From Bradyrhizobium sp. Ghvi (GTDB lineage Bacteria > Pseudomonadota > Alphaproteobacteria > Rhizobiales > Xanthobacteraceae), in assembly GCF_900115265.1 (NCBI RefSeq), contig NZ_FOVU01000003.1, forward strand, positions 248,001 through 312,000: a DNA stretch of 64,000 nucleotides, in the 5' to 3' direction. Under the pieces are notes generated by a model that was not told the origin of the DNA, searched no databases, and saw only the letters and a program-made list of their open reading frames with translations. Shown here piece by piece: positions 46,816 through 55,721 of this stretch. Position numbers and translations under genes: made by a program. Position 1 is the stretch's first letter, and each line of letters starts with the position of its first letter.

Positions 46816-47505
46816 TTAGTCATCATCGTCGGAGCCGAACAAGCGGATTTGCGGGAAGCCGCCGCCGCGCGGACGGCTCGCATAGTCGCGCGAGTCGGAA
46901 TCCTCGCGGATATTGCGTGCCACATCATCCCAATTGGTCTGATCGCGCCCGCCGCGTGCATCGCGTTGGTCATAGCGGCGGCGCTCGGCCCAGCGCGCAT
47001 GTCGCTCCGCCCGCCGTCGCTCCGACGCGGCGCGCTTCACGTCAGAGTCCCTGGCCTTGGCATAGGCATTCTCAGGAGAAGGTGCCGGCTCTGTGGCAGC
47101 CTGCTGTTCGGCAGCCTTTGCCGCCTGCGGCGGCGATGGTGCTGGCTTCGCCGGCTCAACTGCCGCCGTCTGCGGCGGCGCCGGCGGCTCGGCATTGGCC
47201 TGCGTCGTTCCGGCGTCGGACTTGGTGTTGGACTTGGTGTCAGGCTTGGCTTCGGCCTGAGCCGGCGCGGCGATCATCGCTCCGAACGCCTGTGAGCCCG
47301 TGAGATATTGCACGCGCTCCGACGGCGCGTTCGTGGTGGCCGCGGCGGCGGCCCCGGTGCGTTGCGCCATCTTGCTGGTATCGGGCCCATGCTTGGGCGC
47401 GATCGGATTCATGATGTTGCCGGCGACAATTCCGCCGCCGAGACCAATGGCGATGGCGGCGATGATCGACCCGGCACCGACGAAATAGGCTGTCGAGGCG
47501 CGCAT
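46816..47505 (-). CDS. Hypothetical membrane-anchored protein with disordered tail
   Basis: A 229-residue protein. One N-terminal hydrophobic helix (VGAGSIIAAIAIGLGGGIVAG) is followed by a long Ala/Pro-rich disordered region (about 75-150) and an Arg-rich C-terminal part (ERRRAERHARWAERRRYDQR) ending in an acidic SDDDD. Start preceded by gagggag. No domain recognised. Confidence 0.65.
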   Translation of the reverse strand: MRASTAYFVGAGSIIAAIAIGLGGGIVAGNIMNPIAPKHGPDTSKMAQRTGAAAAATTNAPSERVQYLTGSQAFGAMIAAPAQAEAKPDTKSNTKSDAGTTQANAEPPAPPQTAAVEPAKPAPSPPQAAKAAEQQAATEPAPSPENAYAKARDSDVKRAASERRRAERHARWAERRRYDQRDARGGRDQTNWDDVARNIREDSDSRDYASRPRGGGFPQIRLFGSDDDD

Positions 47506-47591
47506 TGGTCCACTCCCTCTTTGGACCGTGCAACGCCTGTCAATTACAGGATGTTCCGGATTGCAGCGCAGTTCCCGCAGGAACTTGCGGA

Positions 47592-48302
47592 TCAGATCTG
47601 CTGCGCCACCTTTTCCAGCCCGATGATGCGGGCGAGCTTGCGCACTTCTTCCTTCTGGTCGTCGCGCAGCTGGAACAGCAGCGGCATCGCGGCAGACTTC
47701 AACTGCTGGACCTCATCGCAGTTCGGATCGATCTGCACGTTCGGGCCGCCGGGATTTGAGAGCTTGTTCGCCGAGATCTTGCGCACGACATTGCGCAGCG
47801 CGGTCTCGACCGACGGCCAGTAATATTCCTGCGACGACGACAGTTTCAGACGGTCCCTGATGCCGGCGATCTGCACATCGGAGAGCAGCGAATACGTTTT
47901 CTGCGGCTGCGGCTTCGCGACCACCTTCGGCTTGGCCGGGGACTCCACGGCAGCGGGGGCTTGCGCAGGCGCGGGCGCCTCGTTGACGCTCGCTTTGGGC
48001 ATCGGGAAATCAGACGGCGTGGCCGCGGCAAAGGCCTGGCGCAGCGGCTCGGTCAGCGCCGGGGCCTGGGACAGCTTGTCGGCCGGTACCTGAACCGGAT
48101 CGATCGCCGCGGAGGCCAGCGCCAGCGTCGGAACCAGTCGGTCGGCCTTGGCGGCGCGGTTGGTGGCGAGCGGCTTCGGCGGGGCCTGAGTAATCATCTC
48201 GGCGCTGACACTGGGCACGCTGTCGCGGCCGAGTATGGCCGTGGTCGCGGCACCGAGGACTAGGAAGCAGGTCAGCACGGTGATGGTGATGGCTCTGGAC
48301 AA
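47592..48302 (-). CDS. Hypothetical exported protein, possibly Spy/CpxP-like
   Basis: A 236-residue protein with an N-terminal hydrophobic segment (ITVLTCFLVLGAATTAIL) and a Pro/Ala-rich middle. The C-terminal 100 residues are helical: SLLSDVQIAGIRDRLKLSSS, QEYYWPSVETALRNVV and LFQLRDDQKEEVRKLARIIG, which is reminiscent of LTxxQ-type periplasmic helical proteins. TTG start with ggagag 6 bases upstream. Same strand as its neighbour at 46816, 86 bp apart. Confidence 0.65.
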   Translation of the reverse strand: MSRAITITVLTCFLVLGAATTAILGRDSVPSVSAEMITQAPPKPLATNRAAKADRLVPTLALASAAIDPVQVPADKLSQAPALTEPLRQAFAAATPSDFPMPKASVNEAPAPAQAPAAVESPAKPKVVAKPQPQKTYSLLSDVQIAGIRDRLKLSSSQEYYWPSVETALRNVVRKISANKLSNPGGPNVQIDPNCDEVQQLKSAAMPLLFQLRDDQKEEVRKLARIIGLEKVAQQI

Positions 48303-48435
48303 ACGTCTCTCCGGAAGGACCGCTTCACGATGTTGTTAGAGATGCTTGGGAAAAGGGCACGAAATAAGGCTTGAGTGTGCCTTTGCGGCGACAATCATCC
48401 CGCCTTCAGCGACAAAGTCGGAATACCCAGTGAAA

Positions 48436-48684
48436 TCAAGCGGCTACCGCCAGGTCGTAGGCATCCTGGATATCGGCGACGATCTCCGAGGCCTCCCAAA
48501 CCGCCCGCGGCTCCACCGATTGCAGCGTCACCGTCCAATTGCCGCCCCGGCGGGTGCGGGGAACGCGGACGATGTCGAAGCGAACATTGCGGCAGAGCGG
48601 ATGACGGGCCAGCGCATGGGCGACGCGGACGCGGATTTCGTCCAGCGTTGCGGCTGACTTGCTGTTGAGAAAATCGAAATCCAT
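48436..48684 (-). CDS. Small conserved-looking hypothetical protein
   Basis: An 82-residue soluble protein (MDFDFLNSKSAATLDEIRVR; NVRFDIVRVPRTRRGGNWTV). Alternating charge and a plausible alpha/beta pattern support it being real, but I recognise no domain. The 125 bp between it and 48810 holds no gene. Confidence 0.6.
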   Translation of the reverse strand: MDFDFLNSKSAATLDEIRVRVAHALARHPLCRNVRFDIVRVPRTRRGGNWTVTLQSVEPRAVWEASEIVADIQDAYDLAVAA

Positions 48685-48809
48685 CGCCTGTCCCTCTCGT
48701 CCTGATTGGCGGCCGTGAGGAGGATTCTTGGCGGGCGATGGTTAATCTGCCGTTAAGGGCGGACTTGCTGAGCCATGTGGGATTAACCGTGCCGAGGCGC
48801 CCAAGGCTA

Positions 48810-49805
48810 TCATCCCCTTGCCGCGCGGTATTCGGCGGCCGTCCGGGCCACGAGGTCGTCGACGGCGATCACGTCAATCACGCCCGACGTCGAATGCCCG
48901 CCGCTCCAGATATCGCGCCAGCGCTTGGGCCTGGCCTCGCGTGCGGCGACGTCGATGTCCTCTCCGATGTCGATCGCGCCACGCGCAGGCAGGTCATCCG
49001 GATCGAGCCCCGCGGCGACGATCGACGGCCTCAACATGCTGGTCTGCAAGCCCGTGAACGCGATGGTAAGGAGAATGTCGTCGGCGCTGCTCTCGACCAG
49101 CATCTGCTTGTGACGTTCGTCGGCCATGCTCTCGCGTGTCGCGATGAATTTGGTGCCCATGTAGGCGAGATCGCAGCCGAGCACTTCGGCCGCGTGCAGT
49201 GCATGGCCATCGCTAATTCCGCCGGCGAGCACGATGATGCCGTCGTAGAATGAGCGCACTGCGCGGACGAAGGCGAATGGATTGAGCCAGCCCGTCTGTC
49301 CGCCCGCCCCCGCGGTGAGCAGCACCAAACCGTCGGCGCCCGCCGCTGCCGCTCGCTCGGCGTGACGGATCGAGGCAACGTCCGCCAGCACGAGCGCACC
49401 GGCATCGTGCAGCGGCTTCAGCACAGGAGCCGGTGAGCCGACCGAGGTGATCACGATCTCAGGCTTGTGCTTGAGCAGCACAGCGAGATCCTGCTGCAGC
49501 CGCGCGTTGGAGCGATGCACGATCAGGTTCGGACACAGCGGCGCAGCCTTTCGGCCGGATTGATCCTCGTGCTGCCGCAGCCGCATTGCGATCTCGGCGA
49601 GCCAGGCATCGAGCTGTTCCGTGTTGCGGCAATTCACGGTAGGGAAGCTGCCGATCACGCCGTTGCGGCAGGCGGCAACCATCAGTTCAACGCCGGAGAC
49701 GAGAAACATCGGCGCCGCGATCAGCGGCAAAGCCAGGCGATCGCTGAAGCGTTGCAGTCGATTGAATGTCAACCATGCCTCCCTGCGCGGGCTTTCTCGT
49801 TCCAT
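48810..49805 (-). CDS. Nitronate monooxygenase family flavoprotein, paralogue 1
   Basis: A 331-residue TIM-barrel FMN enzyme of the 2-nitropropane dioxygenase/NMO family, which oxidises alkyl nitronates. Segments: LPLIAAPMFLVSGVELMVAA, NGVIGSFPTVN, NLIVHRSNARL, GADGLVLLTAGAGGQTGW and AYMGTKFIATRES. It shares its layout with the gene at 54510-55478. Divergent from the acyl-CoA synthetase across 74 bp, suggesting linked control. The exact start is not certain; no strong ribosome site is seen. Confidence 0.85.
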   Translation of the reverse strand: MERESPRREAWLTFNRLQRFSDRLALPLIAAPMFLVSGVELMVAACRNGVIGSFPTVNCRNTEQLDAWLAEIAMRLRQHEDQSGRKAAPLCPNLIVHRSNARLQQDLAVLLKHKPEIVITSVGSPAPVLKPLHDAGALVLADVASIRHAERAAAAGADGLVLLTAGAGGQTGWLNPFAFVRAVRSFYDGIIVLAGGISDGHALHAAEVLGCDLAYMGTKFIATRESMADERHKQMLVESSADDILLTIAFTGLQTSMLRPSIVAAGLDPDDLPARGAIDIGEDIDVAAREARPKRWRDIWSGGHSTSGVIDVIAVDDLVARTAAEYRAARG

Positions 49806-49879
49806 CCCGCATTCCCTGTGCTAGCGTCGTCGGCAACATTGGCACGCGAGAAGCCGATGACAAAGCAGTGAGGAGACAT

Positions 49880-51442
49880 ATGGCCGATCCGCTCCACGCA
49901 TCGTCCCCGACTTGTGCGCAGGCGCTACGGGCGCTGGCGCGCTATCCCGGCCGCACGGCTTTCGCATGGCCCGGCGGAACGCTGAGCTATCAGGGTACGC
50001 TCGATCAGATCGGACGCATCCAGGCTGTGTTCATGCGGCTTGGCTTGCAGCCAGGCGCGCGCATCGCCTTCCTCACAGCCAATCGCGCTGACACCTGGTG
50101 CGCCGGCGTCGCCGCGCAGCTGTCGCGGTGCTGCATCACCTGGCTGCATCCGCTGGGATCGGAAGCGGACCAGCTGTTTCAGCTCGAGGATTCCGAAGCC
50201 GATGTGCTGGTGGTCGATGTCGCGGCCTTCCGCGACCGTGGCGGCGAGCTTGCCGCGAAAGCAGCCCTGCTCAAGGCGGTCTTCACGATGGGACCAGCCG
50301 ACTACGGTGTCGATCTGCTCGCGGCGATCGAGAGCGCGGGACACGCCAGCGCGAAGTGCCTCGCAACTCTCGACGATCTCTCCACGCTCAATTACACCGG
50401 CGGCACGACCGGCAAGTCCAAGGGTGCGCTACGCTACCACCGCGAGAATGCGGGAGCTGCCGGCGCGATCCTCGCCGACTTCGAGATCCCCGACGCCGCG
50501 CGCTATCTCACCGTCGCCCCGATCAGCCACGTCGCCGGCACGAAGGTGCTGCCGACCTTGATGCGCGGCGGCACGGTGCACCTGCTGAAAGGGTTCGACC
50601 CCGAAGCCGTGCTGGCTACGATCGCACGCGAGCGCATCAATTTCACGCTGTTCGTCCCGACCATGATCTACGTGCTGCTCGATCATCCCGCGCTGAGCAA
50701 GACCGACCTCTCCTCGCTCGAGCTCGTGCTCTACGGGGCCTCCGCGATGTCGCCGAGCCGATTGCTCGAAGGCATCGAGCGCATCGGGCCGGTGTTCTCG
50801 CAGCTTTACGGCCAGACTGAATGCTATCCGGTTTCGGTGCTGCGCAAACGGGATCACGATCCAAGGACGCCGGAGCTGTTCTTGTCGTGCGGCTTCCCGA
50901 TCGCGGCGTGCGAGGTCAAGATTCTCGACGAGAATGATCAGGAGGTGAAGACGGGCGAAGCCGGCGAGATCTGCGTGCGCGCGCCGCATGTGATGGCGGA
51001 ATATTGGAAGCGGCCCGACATCACCGCCGAGACGCTGAAGAACGGGTGGGTCCACACCGGAGACATCGCGCGCCAGGATGAGCGCGGCTACATGTTCATC
51101 CTCGACCGCAAGAAGGACATGATCGTCACCGGCGGCTTCAACATCTTTCCGCGCGAGGTCGAGGACGTGCTGTCGCAACACGCCGACGTCGCAATGGTCG
51201 CGGTCGTCGGCATTCCAGACGAGAAATGGGGCGAGGCCGTCACCGCGATCGTCGTGCCGCGCGAGGGCACAAGGCCCGACCCCGACGAGCTGATCGACAT
51301 GGTGCGGACGCGAAAGGGCTCGGCCCATGCACCGAAGCAGATCCAGTTCGTCAAGCAGCTGCCGATGACGGGCGTCGGCAAGGTCGACAAGAAGGTGCTG
51401 CGCGCGGGCTTCTGGAGCGGACGGGACCGGATGGTCGGATAG
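49880..51442 (+). CDS. Acyl-CoA synthetase (AMP-forming)
   Basis: A 520-residue ANL-family ligase. Motifs: LNYTGGTTGKSKGA, GQTECYPVSVL, HTGDIARQDERGYMFILDRK, DMIVTGGFNIFPREVEDV and the catalytic Lys in TGVGKVDKKVLRAGF. ATG 49880 has aggaga just upstream; the frame is open 38 codons further but that part overlaps the divergent gene. Close to long- or medium-chain and aromatic acid ligases; substrate not resolved. Confidence 0.9.
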   Translation: MADPLHASSPTCAQALRALARYPGRTAFAWPGGTLSYQGTLDQIGRIQAVFMRLGLQPGARIAFLTANRADTWCAGVAAQLSRCCITWLHPLGSEADQLFQLEDSEADVLVVDVAAFRDRGGELAAKAALLKAVFTMGPADYGVDLLAAIESAGHASAKCLATLDDLSTLNYTGGTTGKSKGALRYHRENAGAAGAILADFEIPDAARYLTVAPISHVAGTKVLPTLMRGGTVHLLKGFDPEAVLATIARERINFTLFVPTMIYVLLDHPALSKTDLSSLELVLYGASAMSPSRLLEGIERIGPVFSQLYGQTECYPVSVLRKRDHDPRTPELFLSCGFPIAACEVKILDENDQEVKTGEAGEICVRAPHVMAEYWKRPDITAETLKNGWVHTGDIARQDERGYMFILDRKKDMIVTGGFNIFPREVEDVLSQHADVAMVAVVGIPDEKWGEAVTAIVVPREGTRPDPDELIDMVRTRKGSAHAPKQIQFVKQLPMTGVGKVDKKVLRAGFWSGRDRMVG

Positions 51443-51647
51443 CGCCCTGATTGCAGCGCCGGGTTCGGAATACACGCATCGCGCGAAACACTGGGAATTT
51501 GAAGCGTTTCTATCCGGGATTTTACGGTGCCGTTGTGGCCCCGGCACCACATCGCCCGACGGAGTGCGTGCACGCGCGGCCTGCACGATTGCCGGGGAAT
51601 CCGGGAATCAACTAGACCGCTGACGGGGCTGGGAAGCGGAGTAAGCC

Positions 51648-51746
51648 ATGAGAGTCGCTTCCCTGGAAAGTGCAGTCGCCGCGATCACGTTGATCACGGC
51701 TATCATCGTGGTGCTGTGGGAGATCAAGATCTTCTACGGATTGTGA
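51648..51746 (+). CDS. Candidate 32-residue single-helix membrane peptide
   Basis: A short frame reading MRVASLESAVAAITLITAII then a few more hydrophobic residues and a charged end (WEIKIFYGL). It has ggag 8 bases before the ATG, one clear membrane helix and a charged flank. It lies alone in the 350-bp gap between the acyl-CoA synthetase and the EamA gene; the remainder of that gap shows nothing else. Too short for certainty. Confidence 0.45.
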   Translation: MRVASLESAVAAITLITAIIVVLWEIKIFYGL

Positions 51747-51795
51747 ACTGGCAGGATGCTGGGGCATCCCTTCCGCGGCGGCGGAAGTCTGCCGT

Positions 51796-52716
51796 TCAAT
51801 CGCCCAGCGCCGGCATCGCGGGCGCCGATATCCATAGCGGCCGGCGAAACAGCGCAGTGCAGGCGACGCCGGCGAGCGCGACGCCACCACCAACGACATG
51901 AAAGGCGCGCACGGGTTCGCCGAGAAGCATGATGCCACCAAGCGCGGTGAACACCGGCAGCAGGTTCATGAAGATTGCGCAGCGGTTGGGACCAAGGATC
52001 TGCACGCCGCGAATCCACAGAAACGGCAGCACGATCGAGGCAAGCCCGCCGGCATAGGCGATCAGCGGCAGCGTCTGGGCGTTGAGCGCGCGCATCGGCG
52101 CCGGTGTAGCGAGAAAGGCGGGAAACATGATGGCGAGCGCACACAGCGCCTGCATGTAGGTCGATTGCCAGCCCGCGACGGGCAAGTCCCAGCGCTTCAA
52201 CAGGACGCCGTAGAGCCCATAGACCAGCGCGGCGAGGAACATCAGGGGATCGCCGGGATGCACGCCGTTGCGCAGCAGCGCGGCCGGATCGCCGCCGCTG
52301 ACGAGATAAACGAGGCCGGTGAACGACAACACGCCGCCGCCGATCATGCCTACGGTCGGCGCCTCCCGCAGCAGCATCGCGCCGAGCAACACGGTGAGCA
52401 GGGGCGTCAGCGCGGTGAACACGGCCATGTTGGTCGCAGTGGTGGTTTCGGCTGCGAGATATGACAGGCTCTGGAACAGGCACATCGCCAGAAAGCCGAG
52501 AACGGCGAACTGGCCAAGATGGGGCCAGATTGCCGCACGGTTGCACCAGGCAGGCCGCGCGACGAACAGGCTCATCAATCCGACCGCAAGCAGGAGGCGA
52601 TAGAACGTGATCGCCTCGGGCCCGATGGTGTGGGCGGACAGCCGTGAGACGATGACGTTTCCTGCCCACAGCACGATAGCGAAGAAAGGATAGAGGAAGG
52701 CGAACTTGGTGGCCAT
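51796..52716 (-). CDS. EamA/DMT-family transporter
   Basis: A 306-residue inner-membrane protein with ten hydrophobic segments in two EamA repeats (VLWAGNVIVSRLSAHTIGPE; ALVYGLYGVLLKRWDLPVAG), ending near LLGEPVRAFHVVGGGVALAG. Family members export metabolites or amino acids. Divergent from an AraC regulator across 96 bp, which likely controls it. Confidence 0.9.
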   Translation of the reverse strand: MATKFAFLYPFFAIVLWAGNVIVSRLSAHTIGPEAITFYRLLLAVGLMSLFVARPAWCNRAAIWPHLGQFAVLGFLAMCLFQSLSYLAAETTTATNMAVFTALTPLLTVLLGAMLLREAPTVGMIGGGVLSFTGLVYLVSGGDPAALLRNGVHPGDPLMFLAALVYGLYGVLLKRWDLPVAGWQSTYMQALCALAIMFPAFLATPAPMRALNAQTLPLIAYAGGLASIVLPFLWIRGVQILGPNRCAIFMNLLPVFTALGGIMLLGEPVRAFHVVGGGVALAGVACTALFRRPLWISAPAMPALGD

Positions 52717-52812
52717 GGCTTCAACCTTGAGCTCGAAATGGTGAAGCCGGAGGTAGAGCTTTTGTCAGCGACGGTATCGCTCTAGACTGACCATGACTAT
52801 CGAGATTGAGAC

Positions 52813-53586
52813 ATGTTGGACGAACTTACCTCGCGCCATCTCGCCTTCCACGCCACGCATCGCGCCCTGACGGCGATGGAGGTGGACTACCCCGATGGCG
52901 CCTCCACCGGCGTGCATGCACATCCGACCGCGCAGCTGCTCTACGCCATTGAAGGCGTCATGGTGGTGCGGTCGGCCGCTGGCACGTGGATCGTGCCGCC
53001 GAACCGGGCGGTCTGGCTCGCCCCCGGCCTCGACCATGAGACGATCATGTCGGGGCAGGTGCGGATCCGGACGGTCTTTGTCAATCCCTGTGTCGCATCG
53101 CATCTGCCGGAGACGAACTGCGTCATCGCGGTGTCGCCCTTGCTGCGCGAGCTGATCGTCGCAGCCGCGCGCATTGCCCTCGACTACGACGAGGACGGTC
53201 GCGACGGACGGCTGATGCGGCTATTGCTCGACGAATTGCGCGTCTCCGACGTGCTGCCGCTGCATCTGCCCTTCCCCGACGACACCAGGCTCCGTACGAT
53301 CTGCTCAGCGATCGCCGACAATCCCTCGGATGTATCGACCGTCGAACAATGGGCTGAGCGCGTGGGCGTTACCGCCAAGACGGTTCATCGGCTATTTGCG
53401 AAACAGACAGGCATGAGCTTTGCGCAATGGCGACAGCAGGCGCGCCTGCTGCACGCGCTGCGCCGTATCGCATCCGGCGAGAAGATCATCGACGTCGCGT
53501 TCGACTGCGGCTATGCCAGCCAAAGCGCATTTGCGGCGATGTTTCGCCGGCACTTTGGCGTGCCGCCGTCGATGTTTTACCGGTGA
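52813..53586 (+). CDS. AraC-family transcriptional regulator (NimR/RmlC-like sensor)
   Basis: A 257-residue regulator. N-terminal cupin (about 15-90: HAHPTAQLLYAIEGVMVVRS; WIVPPNRAVWLAPGLDHE). C-terminal AraC HTH (about 165-257: VEQWAERVGVTAKTVHRLFA; DVAFDCGYASQSAFAAMFRR; FGVPPSMFYR). Divergent from the EamA transporter, as for regulators of efflux genes such as NimR. Confidence 0.92.
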   Translation: MLDELTSRHLAFHATHRALTAMEVDYPDGASTGVHAHPTAQLLYAIEGVMVVRSAAGTWIVPPNRAVWLAPGLDHETIMSGQVRIRTVFVNPCVASHLPETNCVIAVSPLLRELIVAAARIALDYDEDGRDGRLMRLLLDELRVSDVLPLHLPFPDDTRLRTICSAIADNPSDVSTVEQWAERVGVTAKTVHRLFAKQTGMSFAQWRQQARLLHALRRIASGEKIIDVAFDCGYASQSAFAAMFRRHFGVPPSMFYR

Positions 53587-53589
53587 CGC

Positions 53590-54363
53590 TTACCGCTTCT
53601 CGATCACCAGGCTCTGCACTGCACGGCCGAAATAACCTCGTCGATCGGCCAAGCGCGACATCGCGAGCCCGGCGCCATCGGGGCCAATCCAGGATTCACC
53701 GTCGAGCAAAATCCAGGCGCCAACCGGTTGGCGCGCAAGGCTCACCGTGAGGTCGGCATTGATGTAGGTCCAGGTCCGGAAGTCCAGCGTCGAGGCCGTT
53801 CCGTTGGAGAAATCGGCGGCCACCACGGCGCGAACCGCCTGCGAGACCGCCTCGCCTTCGACCAGCGGATGGTCGAGACGAAACCAGATCGCACCGGCGC
53901 CAGCCTGGCCAAAACGACCGCGCGCGGCGCGCATCGAAACCATGCCGGCGAATGGACTGGTCGCGCCGTGGCCGTCCTCGACCAGCGAATCCTCTGGCGA
54001 CAGCAGCGTGACGGGTAACTGCTCGATGTCATCCGGCAATGGCTGTGGCTGCTGCTTGATCTTGAGCACGGTGGCGCCGACGACCTGCACGCCGTCGGCA
54101 ATCAGCTTGACCGCGCAGAGCTGGATCTTGCGGCCCTCGCGCAAAACTTCGCTTTCGATCGTGAGCGGCGCCACCGGCACCGGGCGCATCAGGTCGATCG
54201 TCACCCGCGCGATGCTCATCGGCACCGGCGTCGGAATCCGCTCCGCCGCCCAGGTCACCAGCGCTGACGGCGCCGAACCGTGCTGCATGCGCCGGTCCCA
54301 GGGACCTGCGGCATCGGGGCTGGTGACGACGCTGTTGCCGTCGACGCGATAGATGGCGGTCAT
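53590..54363 (-). CDS. Acyl-CoA thioesterase-like (double hotdog) protein
   Basis: A 257-residue protein resembling the thioesterase-like superfamily (4HBT_3): first half PWDRRMQHGSAPSALVTWAA, IARVTIDLMRPVPVAPLTI and REGRKIQLCAVKLIADG; second half AIWFRLDHPLVEGEAVS, DFSNGTASTLDFRTWTYINA and GAWILLDGESWIGPDGAGLA. The hydrophobic start of hotdog helices is visible, but the Asp catalytic residue cannot be assigned with certainty. Converges with the AraC gene (3 bp gap). Confidence 0.8.
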   Translation of the reverse strand: MTAIYRVDGNSVVTSPDAAGPWDRRMQHGSAPSALVTWAAERIPTPVPMSIARVTIDLMRPVPVAPLTIESEVLREGRKIQLCAVKLIADGVQVVGATVLKIKQQPQPLPDDIEQLPVTLLSPEDSLVEDGHGATSPFAGMVSMRAARGRFGQAGAGAIWFRLDHPLVEGEAVSQAVRAVVAADFSNGTASTLDFRTWTYINADLTVSLARQPVGAWILLDGESWIGPDGAGLAMSRLADRRGYFGRAVQSLVIEKR

Positions 54364-54385
54364 GCTTTACTCGATCTCGCTGGCG

Positions 54386-54503
54386 TTCCCCGGACGCTGC
54401 GCAGCGCGCAAGCGGTGCGCTGCAAATCCGGGGTCCATATTTGCGGCGATGGGTCCCGGCTCTGCGCAGCAGCGTTGCACGCTGCAGCGCGTCCGGGACA
54501 CGA
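54386..54503. repeat. Intergenic palindromic repeat, family C
   Basis: Two modules: ttccccggacgctgcgcagc ... atccggggtcca, then gggtcccggctctgcgcagc ... gcgtccgggaca. Each folds into a hairpin and the two are related to each other. It fills the gap between the thioesterase and the second nitronate monooxygenase gene. Confidence 0.75.
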
Positions 54504-54509
54504 GACCGG

Positions 54510-55478
54510 TTACAACGGCGGATCGATCGCCTCGTCATATTCCTTCTTGAAGCGCGCGATCAATTCGGCGGCGGACATGACCTTGTCGACGCTGCCGATG
54601 CCCTGGCCCGAGCCCCAGATTTCCTTCCAGGCCTTCGGCTTGGCGCGCTCGCCGGACGCGTCGGTGCCGAAATTCATCTTGGAGGGATCGGAGGTCGGCA
54701 GGTTTTCCGGGTCCATGCCGGCGGCAAGGATCGACGGCTTCAGATAATTGCCGTGCACGCCGGTGAAGAGATTGGAATAGACGATGTCGTCGGCGCTCGA
54801 GCCTGCGATCATCTCCTTGTACTTCTCGACCGCGTTGGCCTCCTTGGTCGCGATGAAGGCCGAGCCGATATAGGCGAAGTCGGCCCCCAGGATGCGCGCG
54901 GCACGGATCGCCTTGCCGTTGCCGATGGCGCCCGACAGCGCGATCGGGCCGTCAAACCACTTCCTCGTCTCGGCAACGAAGGCGAGCGGCGAGATGGTGC
55001 CGGCATGGCCGCCGGCGCCGGCCGCAACCAGGATCAGGCCATCTGCGCCCTTCTCGATCGCCTTGTGGGCGAATTTCTGATTGATCACGTCGTGGAAGAC
55101 GATGCCGCCCCAGGCGTGGACGGCCTGGTTGAGCTCCTCGCGCGCGCCGAGCGAGGAGATGATCATCGGCACCTTGTACTTGGCGCAGAGCTGCATGTCG
55201 TGGTCGAGCCGGTTGTTCGACTTGTGCACGATCTGGTTGACTGCGAACGGCGCCGACGGCTTGTCGGGATGCGCGCGATCATAGGCCGCGAGCTCTTCGG
55301 TAATCCGCGCCAGCCATTCGTCGAGCAACTCGGGCGGCCGCGCGTTCAGCGCCGGGAACGAGCCGACCACGCCCGCCTTGCACTGCGCGATCACGAGATC
55401 GGGCACCGAGATGATGAAGAGCGGCGAACCGATCACGGGAATCGAGAGGCGTCCCTTGAACAGAGCAGGCATGGACAT
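54510..55478 (-). CDS. Nitronate monooxygenase family flavoprotein, paralogue 2
   Basis: A 322-residue FMN enzyme of the same family as 48810-49805: LSIPVIGSPLFIISVPDLVI, AGVVGSFPALNARP, NQIVHKSNNRLDHD, GADGLILVAAGAGGHAG and DFAYIGSAFIATKEA. I start at ATG 55478 with aagga upstream and drop 60 codons of open frame that read through a repeat. Usual family length. Its substrate may be a nitronate or another flavin-dependent oxidation; not known. Confidence 0.87.
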   Translation of the reverse strand: MSMPALFKGRLSIPVIGSPLFIISVPDLVIAQCKAGVVGSFPALNARPPELLDEWLARITEELAAYDRAHPDKPSAPFAVNQIVHKSNNRLDHDMQLCAKYKVPMIISSLGAREELNQAVHAWGGIVFHDVINQKFAHKAIEKGADGLILVAAGAGGHAGTISPLAFVAETRKWFDGPIALSGAIGNGKAIRAARILGADFAYIGSAFIATKEANAVEKYKEMIAGSSADDIVYSNLFTGVHGNYLKPSILAAGMDPENLPTSDPSKMNFGTDASGERAKPKAWKEIWGSGQGIGSVDKVMSAAELIARFKKEYDEAIDPPL

Positions 55479-55616
55479 TGCGGAGCGATCCTTGTTGGCA
55501 GACGCATTGGAGGTTGGGGGCCATACCAACAAGGCAATCTTTCCACTGTCAAGTATTGCGTTGTGACGCCGCAAGGATGTGGCTACCGCAATTCCAAGGC
55601 GCGGAATTCCTCTTTT

Positions 55617-55720
55617 GTCATTCCGGGGCGCGCCACTTGGCGCGAGCCCGGAATCCATTTTGCCATTCGTGTTGCCGCCCGATGGATTCCGGGTTCGCGC
55701 TTCGCGCGCCCCGGAATGAC
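55617..55720. repeat. Intergenic palindromic repeat, family A, after aspA
   Basis: Left module gtcattccggggcgcgcc ... gcccggaatcca and right module tggattccgggttcgcg ... ccccggaatgac. It lies immediately downstream of the aspA stop. The modules match those at 1228-1334 and the half copy at 1-37. Confidence 0.85.
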
Positions 55721-55721
55721 G

